A stretch of 64,000 nt of DNA from Muraenolepis orangiensis (Eukaryota > Chordata > Actinopteri > Gadiformes > Muraenolepididae). The notes below the pieces were generated by a model. The model did no database searches. It worked only from the letters and a program-made list of their open reading frames with translations, and was not told the origin of the DNA. Position numbers and translations under genes: made by a program. Numbering within the stretch: position 1 is the stretch's first letter; each line of letters begins with the position of its first letter. The stretch is from positions 13,843,650-13,907,649 of the forward strand of contig CM051016.1 in NCBI GenBank assembly GCA_027704905.1, in the 5' to 3' direction. Of this stretch, positions 1-11,446 are shown one piece after another.

Positions 1-1319
1 ATATAAAACAAAACTGCGGAAGGAAAGAATGACTACGATAACTTTTGTTACTTGGTAAAGAAGGCTGATATTATGGCCCGGTTCCTGAAATTCATGTTCA
101 AGTAAAAAAAAAAGTGTTTAAGTATAAATGGTCTTTGGTTTAACATGTGACCATAAGCACACAAACACACCCATCAGTTATTGTCAGGGTTTCTCACATT
201 CTGATGAAAGTGTTTATGTTTTTTCGGGGTGTTTCGAGGTTTATTTAACCTGCCACTTTGAATCTCAGTCGCCAACGTCTCCTTATTTTCCTTGTCAAGA
301 TAGTAATTTAGCACCAGACTGTGCAGAGCAACGCTCCACACAGTCATTAAACATGTGACGACATGCGTGTTGATCTGAAACCCAATCGCGTGTGACCAGG
401 ACACACGTTTTGGTCCAACTTTAGAATTAGTTGCAAAACAAAAAATACACTTAGACTCACAATAAAGTAAGACATAATGTATAATGACATCGATGGGACC
501 CATGACTTTACATCTTACTATAAATGTGCATCGAAGTGTTGCATCCCGATTCAGTGCACCAAGCAGTGAAGATGAATGTTTATTCCTAGTCTAGATTAGA
601 TTAATGGCTTCAGTGAGCAGTTTGCTGTTGTACCAGAAAGGAGCGTCAAGGCCTGATGAAAGACAACTGACACCTCTCTTAAATCTGGATTCATTCTTGG
701 AAAAGAGCAGCTTAACCTCAATGAGATTTAACCTGAATAAATAAAGGTATATTTAAAAAAAAAAAAAGCATAGGCCCGACATCGATAGTTTTAGCAAGTG
801 TGTGTTTTGTTTTTGTCGTATTACGTAAGCCAGTGCAATTATATCTGCAGTTATTTGTAAATCCGCTAGCGATGCTAAGGGGCATCACCTCTGAGCAGCT
901 AATGTGCACCTTTGCTGCTCCGCTCGGTGGCTGGTGCTAAGTAGTGTGCAGGACACAGTGGTTACTTGTCTCTCACAAGTTGGAACTTTGCCAAGATCTT
1001 TCCCAGATGTTGCAGATGTTATGACCACACTATGGCTGCTGGTCAGACCGCCAATGTTAAACCAACCGCATCAGTACCAGTGGTGAGAGTGTGATAGTGT
1101 CGCCATATAGTATGGACTGTTTCTCTTGGCGGTTGGCCATCGGGGAGGGCAGAGGAGGAAGTGGGTTTCTGAGGAATATTTCAGTAGCTGTACAGCTGAG
1201 AGTCTTGGTCCTACTCTGTTGTTTTGTGCTGACATTACATCCATGTAAATTCCTTAGAATATTTTGCTTTCAGAAATAAAAATGTTTTGTATGATTGCTT
1301 ATATAGTATGATTGCTTAT

Positions 1320-1320
<1 letters not shown>
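1..1320. other. non-coding sequence upstream of rdh14
   Basis: I see no convincing gene here. The short reading frames on both strands have no recognisable domain, no plausible splice pattern and low-complexity composition. The stretch is AT-rich and ends in a long GT microsatellite. Confidence 0.5.

Positions 1321-1410
<90 letters not shown>
1321..1410. repeat. (GT)n microsatellite, about 90 bp
   Basis: An uninterrupted GT dinucleotide tract, typical of fish genomes. It lies about 400 bp upstream of the rdh14 start codon. Confidence 0.97.
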
Positions 1411-1413
<3 letters not shown>

Positions 1414-1676
1414 AAAGCTGCTTTATAACAGCAAGTTCCGATTTGAGAGCAGAAAACCCTGAGAGTCCTCTATGCATATGCTTTAATTTAAACATTATAT
1501 ATTTTAAATGTGGAAACGAGAAGTGTTCAAAATGTTAACGTGGAAATCCTATGGGGTATCAAAAACAAGATGTGTAAGATAACATGTGAAAAACACATGA
1601 AAAACCCAGAATGAACAATAACCATCCACAACTATTATTTATTTCATTGTTTTCCTTTTGCGCGGTGTGTCACTCA

Positions 1677-1714
1677 TTTCCGGTGTACTCCTCTGGAACT
1701 GTGGGTAATGTAGT
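1677..1714 (+). promoter_or_regulatory. probable rdh14 core promoter motifs
   Basis: An ETS-type site (TTTCCGG, 1677-1683) is followed at 1697-1714 by a stretch whose reverse complement (ACTACATTACCCACAGTT) resembles the ZNF143/SBS promoter motif, which contains ACTACAATTCCC. Both motifs are common close to the start sites of TATA-less vertebrate housekeeping promoters. They lie 110-145 bp upstream of the rdh14 ATG, and no TATA box is visible. The assignment rests on motif resemblance and position only. Confidence 0.45.
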
Positions 1715-1821
1715 CTGGCGCGGTTGCTTTGTTTTTAGCAAGTTAGCATTGCAGAAGTGTCAGGACACTTAAGAAGAAGAAGATAGTAAAGACAGAAACG
1801 TCCGCGAAACATCCGCGAAAA

Positions 1822-3031
1822 ATGATGGGGAAAACGGTCATAGTGACTGGGGCCAACAGCGGGATTGGAAAAGCCACGACGGTGGACATACTGAGGCAGC
1901 GAGGCCGGGTGATCATGGCGTGTCGGGACCTCCTGAGGGCAGAGGCTGAGGCTGAGGAGATCCTCTCCGTCACCAGCGCTCACTCCAGACAGCTGGTGGT
2001 CAAACATCTGGACCTGGCGTCCCTCACCTCCGTTCACGCGTTTTGTCAGGCTATCATCGAGGTGGGTGGACATCATACAGGTGCATGTTTATGTTTGGTC
2101 CACCGTTGGTCTGCATCAAAGAGGACTACAAGTGGTCAAATGGCTAAGCGTTGTTGTTGTTGCGTGTTGTGTTGTGATTAAACTATTAAAGTTAAACTAG
2201 CCAGTTCAATAAGGTGGTTTACAATGAATGGTCATTATCTGAACAAACACCGTATTGATTTGATGTGTGTTTCAGCGGAAACAAGTCTGTTTAGAGGGGG
2301 ATTTGTTTTTACACACACGGACACTAGAAACCGACAGGCAGCACTTTCAAGTGCTCCCATCCTTTAGCAGACCCCAGAGTTTGAGCCTTGTTTTCTCGGT
2401 TCTTCCTCCACAGGAAGAACCGCGTATCGATGTGCTGATCAACAATGCAGGGGTCTACCAGTGTCCTTACTCCAGAACGGAGGATGGCTTCGAGATGCAG
2501 TTCGGGGTCAATCACCTCGGCCACTTCCTCCTCACTAACCTGCTGCTGGACCGGCTGAAAGGCTCTGCTCCGAGCCGGGTGGTCGTGGTCTCCTCCAAAC
2601 TCTACAAACACGGTCAGGTGAACTTCGAGGACCTAAACAGCGAGCACCACTACGACAAGGCCTTCGCCTACAGCCGCAGCAAACTGGCCAACCTGCTGTT
2701 CACCTCTGAGCTGGCTCGACGGCTCCAGGGCACCGGCGTCACCGCTAACTCTCTGACCCCTGGCATCGTGAGGACTAACCTGGGACGACACGTCCACGTC
2801 CCCGGCATGGCCAAGCCCTTGTTTAACCTGGTCTCCCGAGGCCTGTTCAGAAGCCCCGAGGAGGGGGCGCGGACATCCGTCTACCTGGCCTGCAGTCCGG
2901 ATGTGGAGGGTGTCCAGGGGAAGTGTTTCGCAGACTGCCGCCCACAGGCCCTCCTGCCCAAGGCCACGGACGCAGACGTTGCCGGGAAACTTTGGGATAT
3001 CAGCGAAGTTCTGGTGGGTATCACAACGTGA
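1822..3031 (+). CDS. rdh14: retinol dehydrogenase 14-like short-chain dehydrogenase, two exons
   Basis: The coding sequence is join(1822..2061, 2414..3031), 285 residues. The donor is GAG|GTGGGT at 2061/2062, the acceptor is CCACAG|GAAGAA at 2413/2414, and the intron is phase 0. Visible short-chain dehydrogenase motifs are the cofactor-binding TGANSGIG (residues 9-16), NNAG (90-93), the catalytic serine pair (140-141) and YSRSK with Tyr166 and Lys170. The segments TEDGFEMQFGVNHLGHFLLTN and PGIVRTNLGRH, and the C-terminal KLWDISEV, match vertebrate RDH14, an NADP-dependent all-trans and cis retinol dehydrogenase of membranes. Mammalian RDH14 is about 50 residues longer and begins with a hydrophobic anchor. 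That anchor is absent from this start, so either an upstream start or exon was missed or the fish protein is shorter. Identity as RDH14 is strong; which teleost paralogue it is cannot be told. Confidence 0.93.
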
Positions 3032-4783
3032 AACAACGTTTGAAAATCAGAAGCTACTGGGAAAACTTCAAGAGCCAGTGTGTCTGGACTGAATACTGTG
3101 ATATAACTACAGGGTGTTGTGCTTTATGACGCTACAATAACATCTCACTGTTACCTTGGGCCACACAAGAACACATGGTCCATTATGAAAACCATTCATT
3201 TCAATGTTTGTGTGCGTTTTGATTTTTAATCTTAACACAAATACTGATTATCCCACACACATGGCGTGGACATTATGCACATTTAATGGGGCAGCTCATA
3301 CGTAAAGGCTCACTAACTCTCTCACACTGTGTGTGTGTGTGTGTGGTGTGTGTGTATGTGTGTGTGTGTGTGTGTGCGTGGGTGGAATGCAGATTTACAG
3401 ATGAAGACGAATGTGCAGTTACTGGCTCTTTTAAAAATATCATTGGTTTAATTGTGTTGATGTTTTCTTTTAGTTTGTATCCTTATAATTTAGTGGTTTA
3501 AATGTTAATAGTTTCTGAGTTGTTCTGTAAGGCACTTTTAAGCTGAAAATTCTGGATAAAAGGTGCTATACAAATGTTTTGTATGATTAATATGGATACT
3601 AACCTACTAATGAAATTAAACTTTCATTGTAAACAATTGTTTCGTACATAATTGCATGATTGTGCATCTGAAAATACACTTCTAAACATCAAATTGATGT
3701 TGTTGAGTTAGCTTTTTCCCCTGTGTAACTACTTACACTCTGATACTACTACGTTAGCATGAACTATTGAGACTATAACTTGATTGAGTGGTTTTAATGA
3801 ATGACTGCAGCTGTCCTTTACATCCTGATGCCATGGTGGCTACTTTATAGTCAGGTTAAGAAAAATATTGTATTAAATATGCAGATGATTCAGAAGTCCA
3901 ATGTCTCCAAATGTAAGAGTTGACTTAGACAACAAATTCAAATAAATCGTTTAGCCTTTCATGTATTCCTCTTTCTTTTTATTATTTACTGAATTACTAT
4001 TTGCTTTAGAAAATCATCTCTGGCCGGACTGTTTCTGGTACTGTAGATATTCATGATTAGCTCTGCATAATAGTATAATACCCTTGATTTGCTTAATTTA
4101 CAAGCAAGCTCATTAGTGCAGTGTGCTCCTGGGGGTTCCTGACTTGGTAAATTGAATGGTTTTAAGGGGTTAGTTAGGTTTAAATCAGCCATGCTTCTTG
4201 CCAGAGCTGAACACGGTGATTACCTGGGAATGTTTTCCTTCTTGGTCCCCCACAGACGGACCCACCTCTCTACACGGGGATGGTAGCAACTGCCACACAT
4301 TTCTGGATCATTCCAATGAGGAGCTTGAAAAACAAATGTGAAATTCAGGGGTAGCAGGATTTATCTAATCAATCTTGTTGGAAAATGGTCCTGAGGCATT
4401 TTAATGGCAGCAGCGGTTGTATTTATTTTTCGAATAACTAAATTGGGGGCAATTACAGAGTCTTAATCTCTCTGCACTAAGTACTTCAATATTGTGAAGT
4501 GCAGCGCTGCTAATGTACGCCGTGAGGGCTTCACTTGCTCTTCTCAATGTCCAGACTCCCAAGCACATTCAGACATTCAGACGTTCAAACGTTCCCCAAA
4601 ACATAAACATAACATCTGTGCTCTTGTTTCGTTTGGAGCGGCTCTTTTTAAAGTGGCCATCACTCCCTCAACACTCCCTTGCTGTGAACTTCTGAACATG
4701 GCATGATGCCAAACCCCAAACAAATAAAAACATGTTAGGAATAACTACATTTGGTATACATGCATTTTACGCATTCATACCTA
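3032..4783. other. 3' flank of rdh14; no further gene
   Basis: This stretch holds the probable rdh14 3' UTR and a GT-rich microsatellite at about 3331-3376. No coding exon is recognised. The part at 4000-4460 is non-repetitive, has balanced composition and contains several homeodomain-type cores, so it looks like a candidate conserved non-coding element. The stretch ends at a scaffold gap. Confidence 0.5.
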
Positions 4784-5783
4784 NNNNNNNNNNNNNNNNN
4801 NNNNNNNNNNNNNNNNNNNNNNNNNNNNNNNNNNNNNNNNNNNNNNNNNNNNNNNNNNNNNNNNNNNNNNNNNNNNNNNNNNNNNNNNNNNNNNNNNNNN
4901 NNNNNNNNNNNNNNNNNNNNNNNNNNNNNNNNNNNNNNNNNNNNNNNNNNNNNNNNNNNNNNNNNNNNNNNNNNNNNNNNNNNNNNNNNNNNNNNNNNNN
5001 NNNNNNNNNNNNNNNNNNNNNNNNNNNNNNNNNNNNNNNNNNNNNNNNNNNNNNNNNNNNNNNNNNNNNNNNNNNNNNNNNNNNNNNNNNNNNNNNNNNN
5101 NNNNNNNNNNNNNNNNNNNNNNNNNNNNNNNNNNNNNNNNNNNNNNNNNNNNNNNNNNNNNNNNNNNNNNNNNNNNNNNNNNNNNNNNNNNNNNNNNNNN
5201 NNNNNNNNNNNNNNNNNNNNNNNNNNNNNNNNNNNNNNNNNNNNNNNNNNNNNNNNNNNNNNNNNNNNNNNNNNNNNNNNNNNNNNNNNNNNNNNNNNNN
5301 NNNNNNNNNNNNNNNNNNNNNNNNNNNNNNNNNNNNNNNNNNNNNNNNNNNNNNNNNNNNNNNNNNNNNNNNNNNNNNNNNNNNNNNNNNNNNNNNNNNN
5401 NNNNNNNNNNNNNNNNNNNNNNNNNNNNNNNNNNNNNNNNNNNNNNNNNNNNNNNNNNNNNNNNNNNNNNNNNNNNNNNNNNNNNNNNNNNNNNNNNNNN
5501 NNNNNNNNNNNNNNNNNNNNNNNNNNNNNNNNNNNNNNNNNNNNNNNNNNNNNNNNNNNNNNNNNNNNNNNNNNNNNNNNNNNNNNNNNNNNNNNNNNNN
5601 NNNNNNNNNNNNNNNNNNNNNNNNNNNNNNNNNNNNNNNNNNNNNNNNNNNNNNNNNNNNNNNNNNNNNNNNNNNNNNNNNNNNNNNNNNNNNNNNNNNN
5701 NNNNNNNNNNNNNNNNNNNNNNNNNNNNNNNNNNNNNNNNNNNNNNNNNNNNNNNNNNNNNNNNNNNNNNNNNNNNNNNNNNN
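4784..5783. other. assembly gap, exactly 1000 N
   Basis: A run of 1000 N, the same length as the three other gaps in the window, so it is a fixed-size placeholder and not a measured distance. Confidence 0.99.
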
Positions 5784-6185
5784 CCTTTCTTTTGCTTCCC
5801 CGGGAGAAGGGCTAGGTAAGATACCCATGGGTTTGCATACTGCACGTAGGTAACTCGATGTATATACACACTAGGTAAGAAGTGATTGGTGTCGCCCTGT
5901 TTTTTATGTAGCCGACAGTTTAGGTTCCTGGATAGTTTAGATAGTTAGATTAAATAGGGGTTAGTTTGGTACATCAGTCGGTCCTTCTCCCTCCCTTTCT
6001 GTTAGCCTTGCTGTGTTTGTTATGAGTATTGTGTTAACCTGGATTCTTGTTGATCTAATTTGTGTGCCACTCAATAAACCCTTGTTTCCACCAACATTGT
6101 AATGATATGATTTGACAGTGTATGTATAGGCAGGCTGTTGCGTCCTCCTACCCTTTATACCATCCGATAGTGGAGGCACGTAACG
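5784..6185 (+). mobile_element. 3' part of a solo LTR inserted in copia pol (unit 1)
   Basis: Matches 34277-34678 with a constant offset of 28493. The complete version in unit 2 (34201-34678) begins TGTTACGGCC and ends CACGTAACG, with a polyadenylation signal (CAATAAACC) inside. Here its 5' end is cut off by the assembly gap. Confidence 0.7.
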
Positions 6186-6188
6186 GCT

Positions 6189-6833
6189 ATGACTTGTACC
6201 CGACCAGATATTAGCTGGATAGTTAGTAAACTATCACAAACACTGGCAAAGCCAAAAGTAGAGAACCTAGTAGCTGCTAAACATGTTTTGAGATACATAA
6301 AAGGGACCAGTGACTACGAGTTGTGCTTCAAGAAATCTGATGAAGACTTCAAGCTTACAGTGATTCTGATTGGACATATTTTATGGAAGATAGAGGTAGT
6401 GCTACAGGGTACTGTTTAAGCCTGACAAAACAAGGCCCTGCCATATCTTGGAAGTCCAAGAAACAACCTACTGTAGCACTCTGGACATGTGAGGCTGAAT
6501 ACATCAGCCTAGCCGCCACTACTCCACTATTAAACAGCATGGATAATAGAGTCTACCGTTGTACAAAGATGTATGAAGACAACCAGGGAGCCATCGCACT
6601 AAGTAAGAACCCAGTGAACAGACAGAGGTCCAAACACATTGACGTCAAATATCATTTTATTCGTGATGCAGTCAGTGAAGGAAAAATAGATTTACTGCCC
6701 ATCAGAAGACATGGCTGCAGATAGACTTACAAAGCCGCTAGTTAAGTTTAAGTTTAGTCAATTCAAGAGTTGTTTCTTTGGAAACTAATATGTATATCAT
6801 CGTTTTTCGGCTTGAGATGATAACAAGTGGGGG
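6189..6833 (+). pseudogene. Ty1/copia pol remnant: end of RT and RNase H (unit 1)
   Basis: Two overlapping frames (6189-6419 and 6383-6724) encode the copia segment with TRPDISWIVSKLSQ, SATGYCLSLTKQGPAISWKSKKQ and CEAEYISLAATT. It continues with EDNQGAIALSKNP and the SKHIDVKYHFIRDAV motif typical of copia RNase H. One frameshift near 6383 breaks the domain. A purine-rich tract (AAGTGGGGG, 6825-6833) directly before the 3' LTR is the expected polypurine tract. The predicted product is identical to that of 34682-35217. Confidence 0.85.
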
Positions 6834-7102
6834 TGTTAAGATGTGTTCTCATATGTTTTGCATTGTTATATTTTGTGCATAACTCTCTCGATAAGAGTTA
6901 CGTTGTTCTGTGTACACATGACATATAAATCACATATGTATGCTTATTATAATACATCCATGTATGTATGTTGCTACTTTCTGGCGCGGTAATGGTAAAT
7001 AAACCATACGAGGAAGATACTTGAGTGTGTTGTTTTATTTAAATGGACGAAGAGAATATACTGCACATAAACATGGCGGGTGAAGAAACAGAACGTCTTA
7101 CA
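6834..7102 (+). repeat. copia 3' LTR, 269 bp, internally deleted (unit 1)
   Basis: The LTR begins TGTTAAGATG after the polypurine tract and ends GTCTTACA, giving the short inverted ends TGTTA and TAACA. Compared with the 330-bp LTR at 29919-30248 and the 329-bp LTR at 60151-60479, it lacks about 64 bp after TTTCTGGCGCG. Confidence 0.85.
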
Positions 7103-7256
7103 AATTAATTTAGAAGAAGCCTCATCATGGTTTGGAAGCCGCAGTAGCGCACTGTGTACCAAGCGTGTATATTGGGTGTAATGCTTTTATTGCCCAGCAG
7201 GGGTCATGGTTGGGCAGGACACGATTTCGAAGTAGACAATGTACGCGTTGTTTATT

Positions 7257-7291
<35 letters not shown>

Positions 7292-7841
7292 TGATGTTTA
7301 ACAATAATACACACTGTCTAACAATAGGCCTATATCACGGCACAGTTGAAAGCCGGAAGTACCCGTTAAAAATGAACTGCTGAAGCAGTTTATCCCAAGT
7401 TCCGGTTAATACATTCACCTTGGCATTCACCATGGCGGACAGTTATCGCTGGACAACATCGCTGCATAACCTTCCAAAAGTCGGTCCAGGCGATGTGGTT
7501 CAACTAGTGAATGAACTCTACAGTGAAGAAGTCTAATTCCGAATCATACAATTCCCCGACATTGTGTCTTGTGGCTCTATCTGGATATATCGCCATATAA
7601 CAAAGGCGATTTTGTGTAGGAGCAGAGGTATGCCTATGTATTTAATGTAGGCTATTTATTTGATGGATTTGGATTATTTGGATTATGTACCTTTTCATTT
7701 ACGTGTTAATATGTAGTGTGCAGCTGTATATTTTATATAAACGACACACCCATGTCGGAATGAAGGCCCGGGCTATGTCAGCCGCCGTTGACGACGCGAG
7801 TGGGACCGCCTCCGGCCAACGGGTTGTCCTGTCCACCATAG
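7103..7841. other. junction sequence between copia and gypsy remnants (unit 1)
   Basis: Contains a TAA/AAT microsatellite (about 7255-7288) that is shared with all three units. From about 7335 the sequence is absent from the IgL copy at 54562-60486, so it belongs to the insertion that includes the gypsy remnant. A 34-codon frame starting at 7433 (MADSYRWTTSLHNLPKVGPG...) has an exon-like start but no recognised family. Confidence 0.5.
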
Positions 7842-9653
7842 TTAGGATGTAGGAAAAACCCTGGGAGGAGGGTAATGGACCAACCAGATCGATGTTGACG
7901 TGGTCAAACTCCTCTCAGGCACCAGGAATTTCTCCAGGGGGGCCTTCGTGTGGCGGTGCACCTTAGCACGCTGGCAAGCCACACACGCGCCGGCCCAAGC
8001 CCTCACGTCATTTTTGAGCCCCCGCCAGACGAACTTCCCGGCCACCATCCGCACCTGGCCCGTGGAGACGTCACACAGGAGAGCAACGCCCACGTCGCCG
8101 AAAACCACATCCTCCAGGCGCAGCCTCACATCAGCCCCCTTCAGGGCCTGGACGCTGGGATCCGTGACCTGGTCCACTGCCATGCGGGTATAGTCGAAGC
8201 CCAACTGGACGGCCCCGATGCCGACCCAGGAGAGGCAATCGGCGACCAGGTTTGACTTGCCAGCCACGTGCTGGATGTCCGTGGTGAACTCCGAGATGTA
8301 GGAAAGCTGTCTTTGCTGGCGAGCAGACCAAGGCTCCGCCACCTTGGACATGGCGAACGTGAGCGGCCGTAAATTCACGGCCTTCCAGCAAGAATCGGAA
8401 GTGCCGCACAACCAAGGAAGCTCAAGGAGTCCAAGGAGCTTCCGGTCAAAGGCGCTGTACCTGCGTTCCCTGGGCGTCAGCTGGCGGCTGAAAAAGGCAA
8501 GTGGTTGCCAGGCGCCGTCCACCCACTGCTCATGCACCGACGGCGTAGTCCGATGCGTTGGTGGTAATGGAGATGGGGGCCGTGGGTGACGGATGCGCCA
8601 ACAGGGCCACCTGAGCCAGCGCGGTCTTGACCTCCTTAAAGGCAACCTCAGCCTCCGTCGTCCAGTCGATCTCCTGGATGGGGGCCTTACCTTTCAATGC
8701 CTCATACAGCGGCCGCATAATGTGGGCGGCCCGGGCGACGAAACGGTGGTAGAAGGTCACCATCCCTAGGAACCCACGGAGTGACCGGGCCGTATGCGGG
8801 CGATGAAACGCCGCGACAGCCTCACCTTCGCAGGCAGGGGTGCTGCTCCGCCTTTGGTGACGCGGTGCCCAAGGAAGTCAATGTCCAACCCGAACAGACA
8901 CTTTGCAGGGTTGATTATCAACCCGTGTTGGCTGAGCCTCGTGAAAAGACCCGGAGGTGGGACAGGTGTTCCTCCTCAGAAGTGCTGGCGACGAGTATGT
9001 CGTCCAGGTAGACGAACACAAACGGTAAGTCCCACAGCACCGAATCCATCAGGCGCTGGAATGTTTGAGCGGCGTTCTTGAGCCCAAAAGGCAGGAACAC
9101 AAACAACCCAAATGGCGTTATCACCGCTATTATCCAGGTCCACCTTAGAAAACACCAGCCTAGCCGCCAGGTGCACCGAAAAGTCCTGAATGTGCGGCAC
9201 CGGGTAGCGGTCGGGTGTCGTAGCGTTGTTGAGGCGGCGGTAGTCCCCACACGGGCGCCAACCGCCATTAGAATTGGGGACGATGTGCAGAGGAGACGCC
9301 CAAGGACTGTCAGGAGAACTCCGCCTTCACTACTGCGAGTTTAGAAGGGTTCAACCGCCGGGCCCTGGCGTAGACGTATCTGGCGTGCCCTCTCCTTAGC
9401 ATATAAGCTAAATGTCTTAAGGAGGGGCTTTAATCGCCTCATATTTGCCGTGGCATGGAGGATCTGCGATAAAACCGACCAGCCCGGACGACGTGGAGCT
9501 TCCCAGCGCCGCCACCACGTGAAAATACTTCAGGTCCTCGTCACGGACCTGGCGGCAGGAAAAGTGTGCCTCCACGTGTGCCAACCACGCAGTAGCGGCA
9601 TGTTCCCAAAACTCTGGCAGTTTAATATAAACATTGCGATCAGCCATGTTCAC
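7842..9653 (-). mobile_element. Ty3/gypsy retrotransposon remnant (unit 1)
   Basis: Read on the minus strand, the order is as follows. A gag-like N-terminus (9653-9417) contains YIKLPEFWEHAATAWLAHVE. The reverse transcriptase core (9268-8918) contains FGLFVFLPFGLKNAAQTFQR and the catalytic YLDD. The connection and RNase H region (8763-8530 and 8645-7842) contains FYHRFV, PLAFFSRQLTPRERRYSAFD and HVAGKSNLVAD. The integrase zinc region (ACVACQRAK) comes last. Most of gag, the protease and the first half of RT are missing, and frameshifts break what remains. The RNase H motif reads TNASDYAVGA, with Asn in place of the first catalytic Asp. The element is dead. Its predicted fragments are identical to those at 36335-38146, and it is absent from the third IgL unit. 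Confidence 0.92.
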
Positions 9654-10280
9654 TAAGTCTCCACTAAACTATCTCGATCACGTCGGGGTCACCAGTGTAG
9701 AGCCGATGAATGGGAGTCGGAGGCGGCGTGTTTAGTATGGAACTTTATTTTCCATTAGGTTTGACAAAAGGGAAACATATCTGCTACCTGCTACTGTCCA
9801 GCTAGCCCAAAACAACAACAACCCGGTCCGCTCTCTAACAGGTCCGTGGTGCAACACACACTATATACAAACGTGAATTATGTCCCATAACGTTCCACCA
9901 CAAGAGACTCTTTTTAAAGTAGCTAAAGCAAAGGAGGCAAATATAATAGACAGTAGTAGTTGTGTACATTGCTTCACAACTTTCCGAACCTAAATAATGA
10001 TTTACAAAAGAAAACCTTAATAAATAAACATTCACAATTGGGAAACTGCATTCAACCATTGCAAAACCCACCACTATTGTATGTTTAAAGTAAAGTGTGT
10101 TATTTAAAATATATATATATCGGAATTGATATAAAATCATTTTAAGTTGTGCCCAAATCAACTAAGATTTACAATTCTAAATACTGCTCTCAGTATTAAA
10201 AAAAAAGAGTTAAATGTCAGTTGTGTTAAATTAATTATTAATTATTAACTCCATATGTTTGTTTTTTCCCATACATTTTG

Positions 10281-10316
<36 letters not shown>

Positions 10317-10389
10317 CATCTTCCTCATCTGGATGATCCTGTATTTATGTTCCATGAAAGATTATTTCCATGTTGGTTGTTGATTTTTG
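9654..10389. other. gypsy 5' leader and shared spacer (unit 1)
   Basis: On the minus strand, 9660-9700 reads CACTGGTGACCCCGACGTGA..., the leader typical of vertebrate gypsy elements just downstream of the 5' LTR. Homology with the third IgL unit resumes at about 9900. A GT microsatellite (about 10284-10315) precedes the LINE 3' fragment. I see no gene. Confidence 0.55.
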
Positions 10390-10945
10390 ACTTAAGACAG
10401 AAATTATTCAACTTTCACTTATGCACTCATGCATTGAGGAGATCTTTAAGACCAGATATCAGAAGAAGGCCATGTCCATCACTAAGGACCGTAACCACCC
10501 TGGGCTCCATCTCTTCTCCCCCTACCGCCTGGTCGACGGTTCAGCAGCATCCGTACAGCAAGGACTACCAGGTTTAAGGATAGTTTTTATCCACAGGCAG
10601 TGACCTACTGAACTGCTAGGAGTGCTACCACTATCATAACATTATTATCATTAACATCATTAACATTACACTGTCATACTTTGCTGGACTTTCTGGACTC
10701 ATCACAGTTACTGCACTGTACTGCACTGTATTCATGATGCTGCTGCACTACTGTACTTTAAATGCTTTTAAAGATTTTTGTAAAAAAACAAAAACATTTT
10801 TTTTACAACTTTGCTGTTATTTTTTTGTATATTTTTATTGTATATATTTTTATGGTATTGTTTTGTAGATATATCTGAATAGGGACTAAGCTTTCCAATG
10901 TACCTGTTGAAATTGGCCAATAAAAATATCTTGTATCTTGTACTT
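10390..10945 (+). mobile_element. LINE 3' end (Rex1/L2-like), truncated (unit 1)
   Basis: Encodes the C-terminal remnant ITKDRNHPGLHLFSPYRL, close to the end of LINE ORF2 proteins of the Jockey superfamily, followed by a 3' UTR ending in CAATAAAAATATCTTGTATC. The same fragment sits about 40-60 bp beyond the IgL polyadenylation signal in all three units, so the insertion predates the duplication. Related 3' UTR pieces occur at about 20240-20450 and, inverted, at about 46500-46690. Confidence 0.7.
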
Positions 10946-10998
10946 TCACCTCATTTATAGTATTAAAAAGACTCTGAGGCGGGTCATGATCAAAGCGT

Positions 10999-11004
10999 TT
11001 TATT
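10999..11004 (-). terminator. polyadenylation signal of IgL copy 1
   Basis: AATAAA on the minus strand, about 110 bp beyond the C-exon stop codon and at the same relative place as in copies 2 and 3. Confidence 0.85.
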
Positions 11005-11111
11005 GAACACAGAAAAGGATCTCAGGCCTACTGAGCTGCTCAAAGGTCTACTCTGCTCTATGTTCCTCCTCACGTGGTCCTCCTGGACGGCTCCCTGTAT
11101 CTTCTCCTCCC

Positions 11112-11446
11112 TCAGAGGGAGCACTGCTGGCTGCTCACACTCTTGGTCAGTGGGCTGCTGAGAGCAGAGTGGCTCACATGGCAGGTAAAGGTGTGTGCTG
11201 AGCGCCACCTTGTGGTGGGCAGCGTGAGGACGCTGCTGAGAGTGTAGCTTCCGTCGCTCTGCCGCTGGGCCACGCCGGCTTGGACCTCCTCGCCGCTCAC
11301 AGAGGCTCCGTCCTCGGACCAGGACAGGGCGGCGCCGGCCGGGCGGAAGCCCTTAGCCAGGCACACCAGGGTGGGTCCCTTGAGGCCCGGGAGAGGAGGC
11401 TGGGGGGCCACCATCAGCTCCAGACTGGGGGGAGACGGGGAACCAG
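11112..11446 (-). CDS. immunoglobulin light chain constant exon, copy 1
   Basis: A single C exon of 335 nt (110 complete codons plus the shared first codon) follows a CTCCCAG acceptor at 11447-11449. It shows the Ig C1-set landmarks: first cysteine in LVCLAKGF, tryptophan in LSWSEDG, second cysteine in FTCHVSH, and the C-terminal QQCSL cysteine that would bond to the heavy chain. It joins the J segment in frame (J ends in one G; G+CT gives Ala). Copy 1 differs from the identical predicted constant domains of copies 2 and 3 at two residues (GLKGP for GLEGP, EVQAG for EVRAG). It also has a deletion of about 48 bp in its 3' UTR. The layout V-23-RSS / 12-RSS-J resembles lambda, but kappa-, sigma- or lambda-type assignment needs a phylogeny. 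Confidence 0.93.

Noticed and set aside
4732..5869. Long open frames of 345-466 codons across the four N runs
   Set aside because: They consist of undetermined bases and carry no information.
7900..8589. Plus-strand frames of 81-101 codons opposite the gypsy pol gene
   Set aside because: They are shadows of the minus-strand gypsy coding sequence. The minus-strand translations match known RT and RNase H motifs and these do not. The same holds for 36393-37082.
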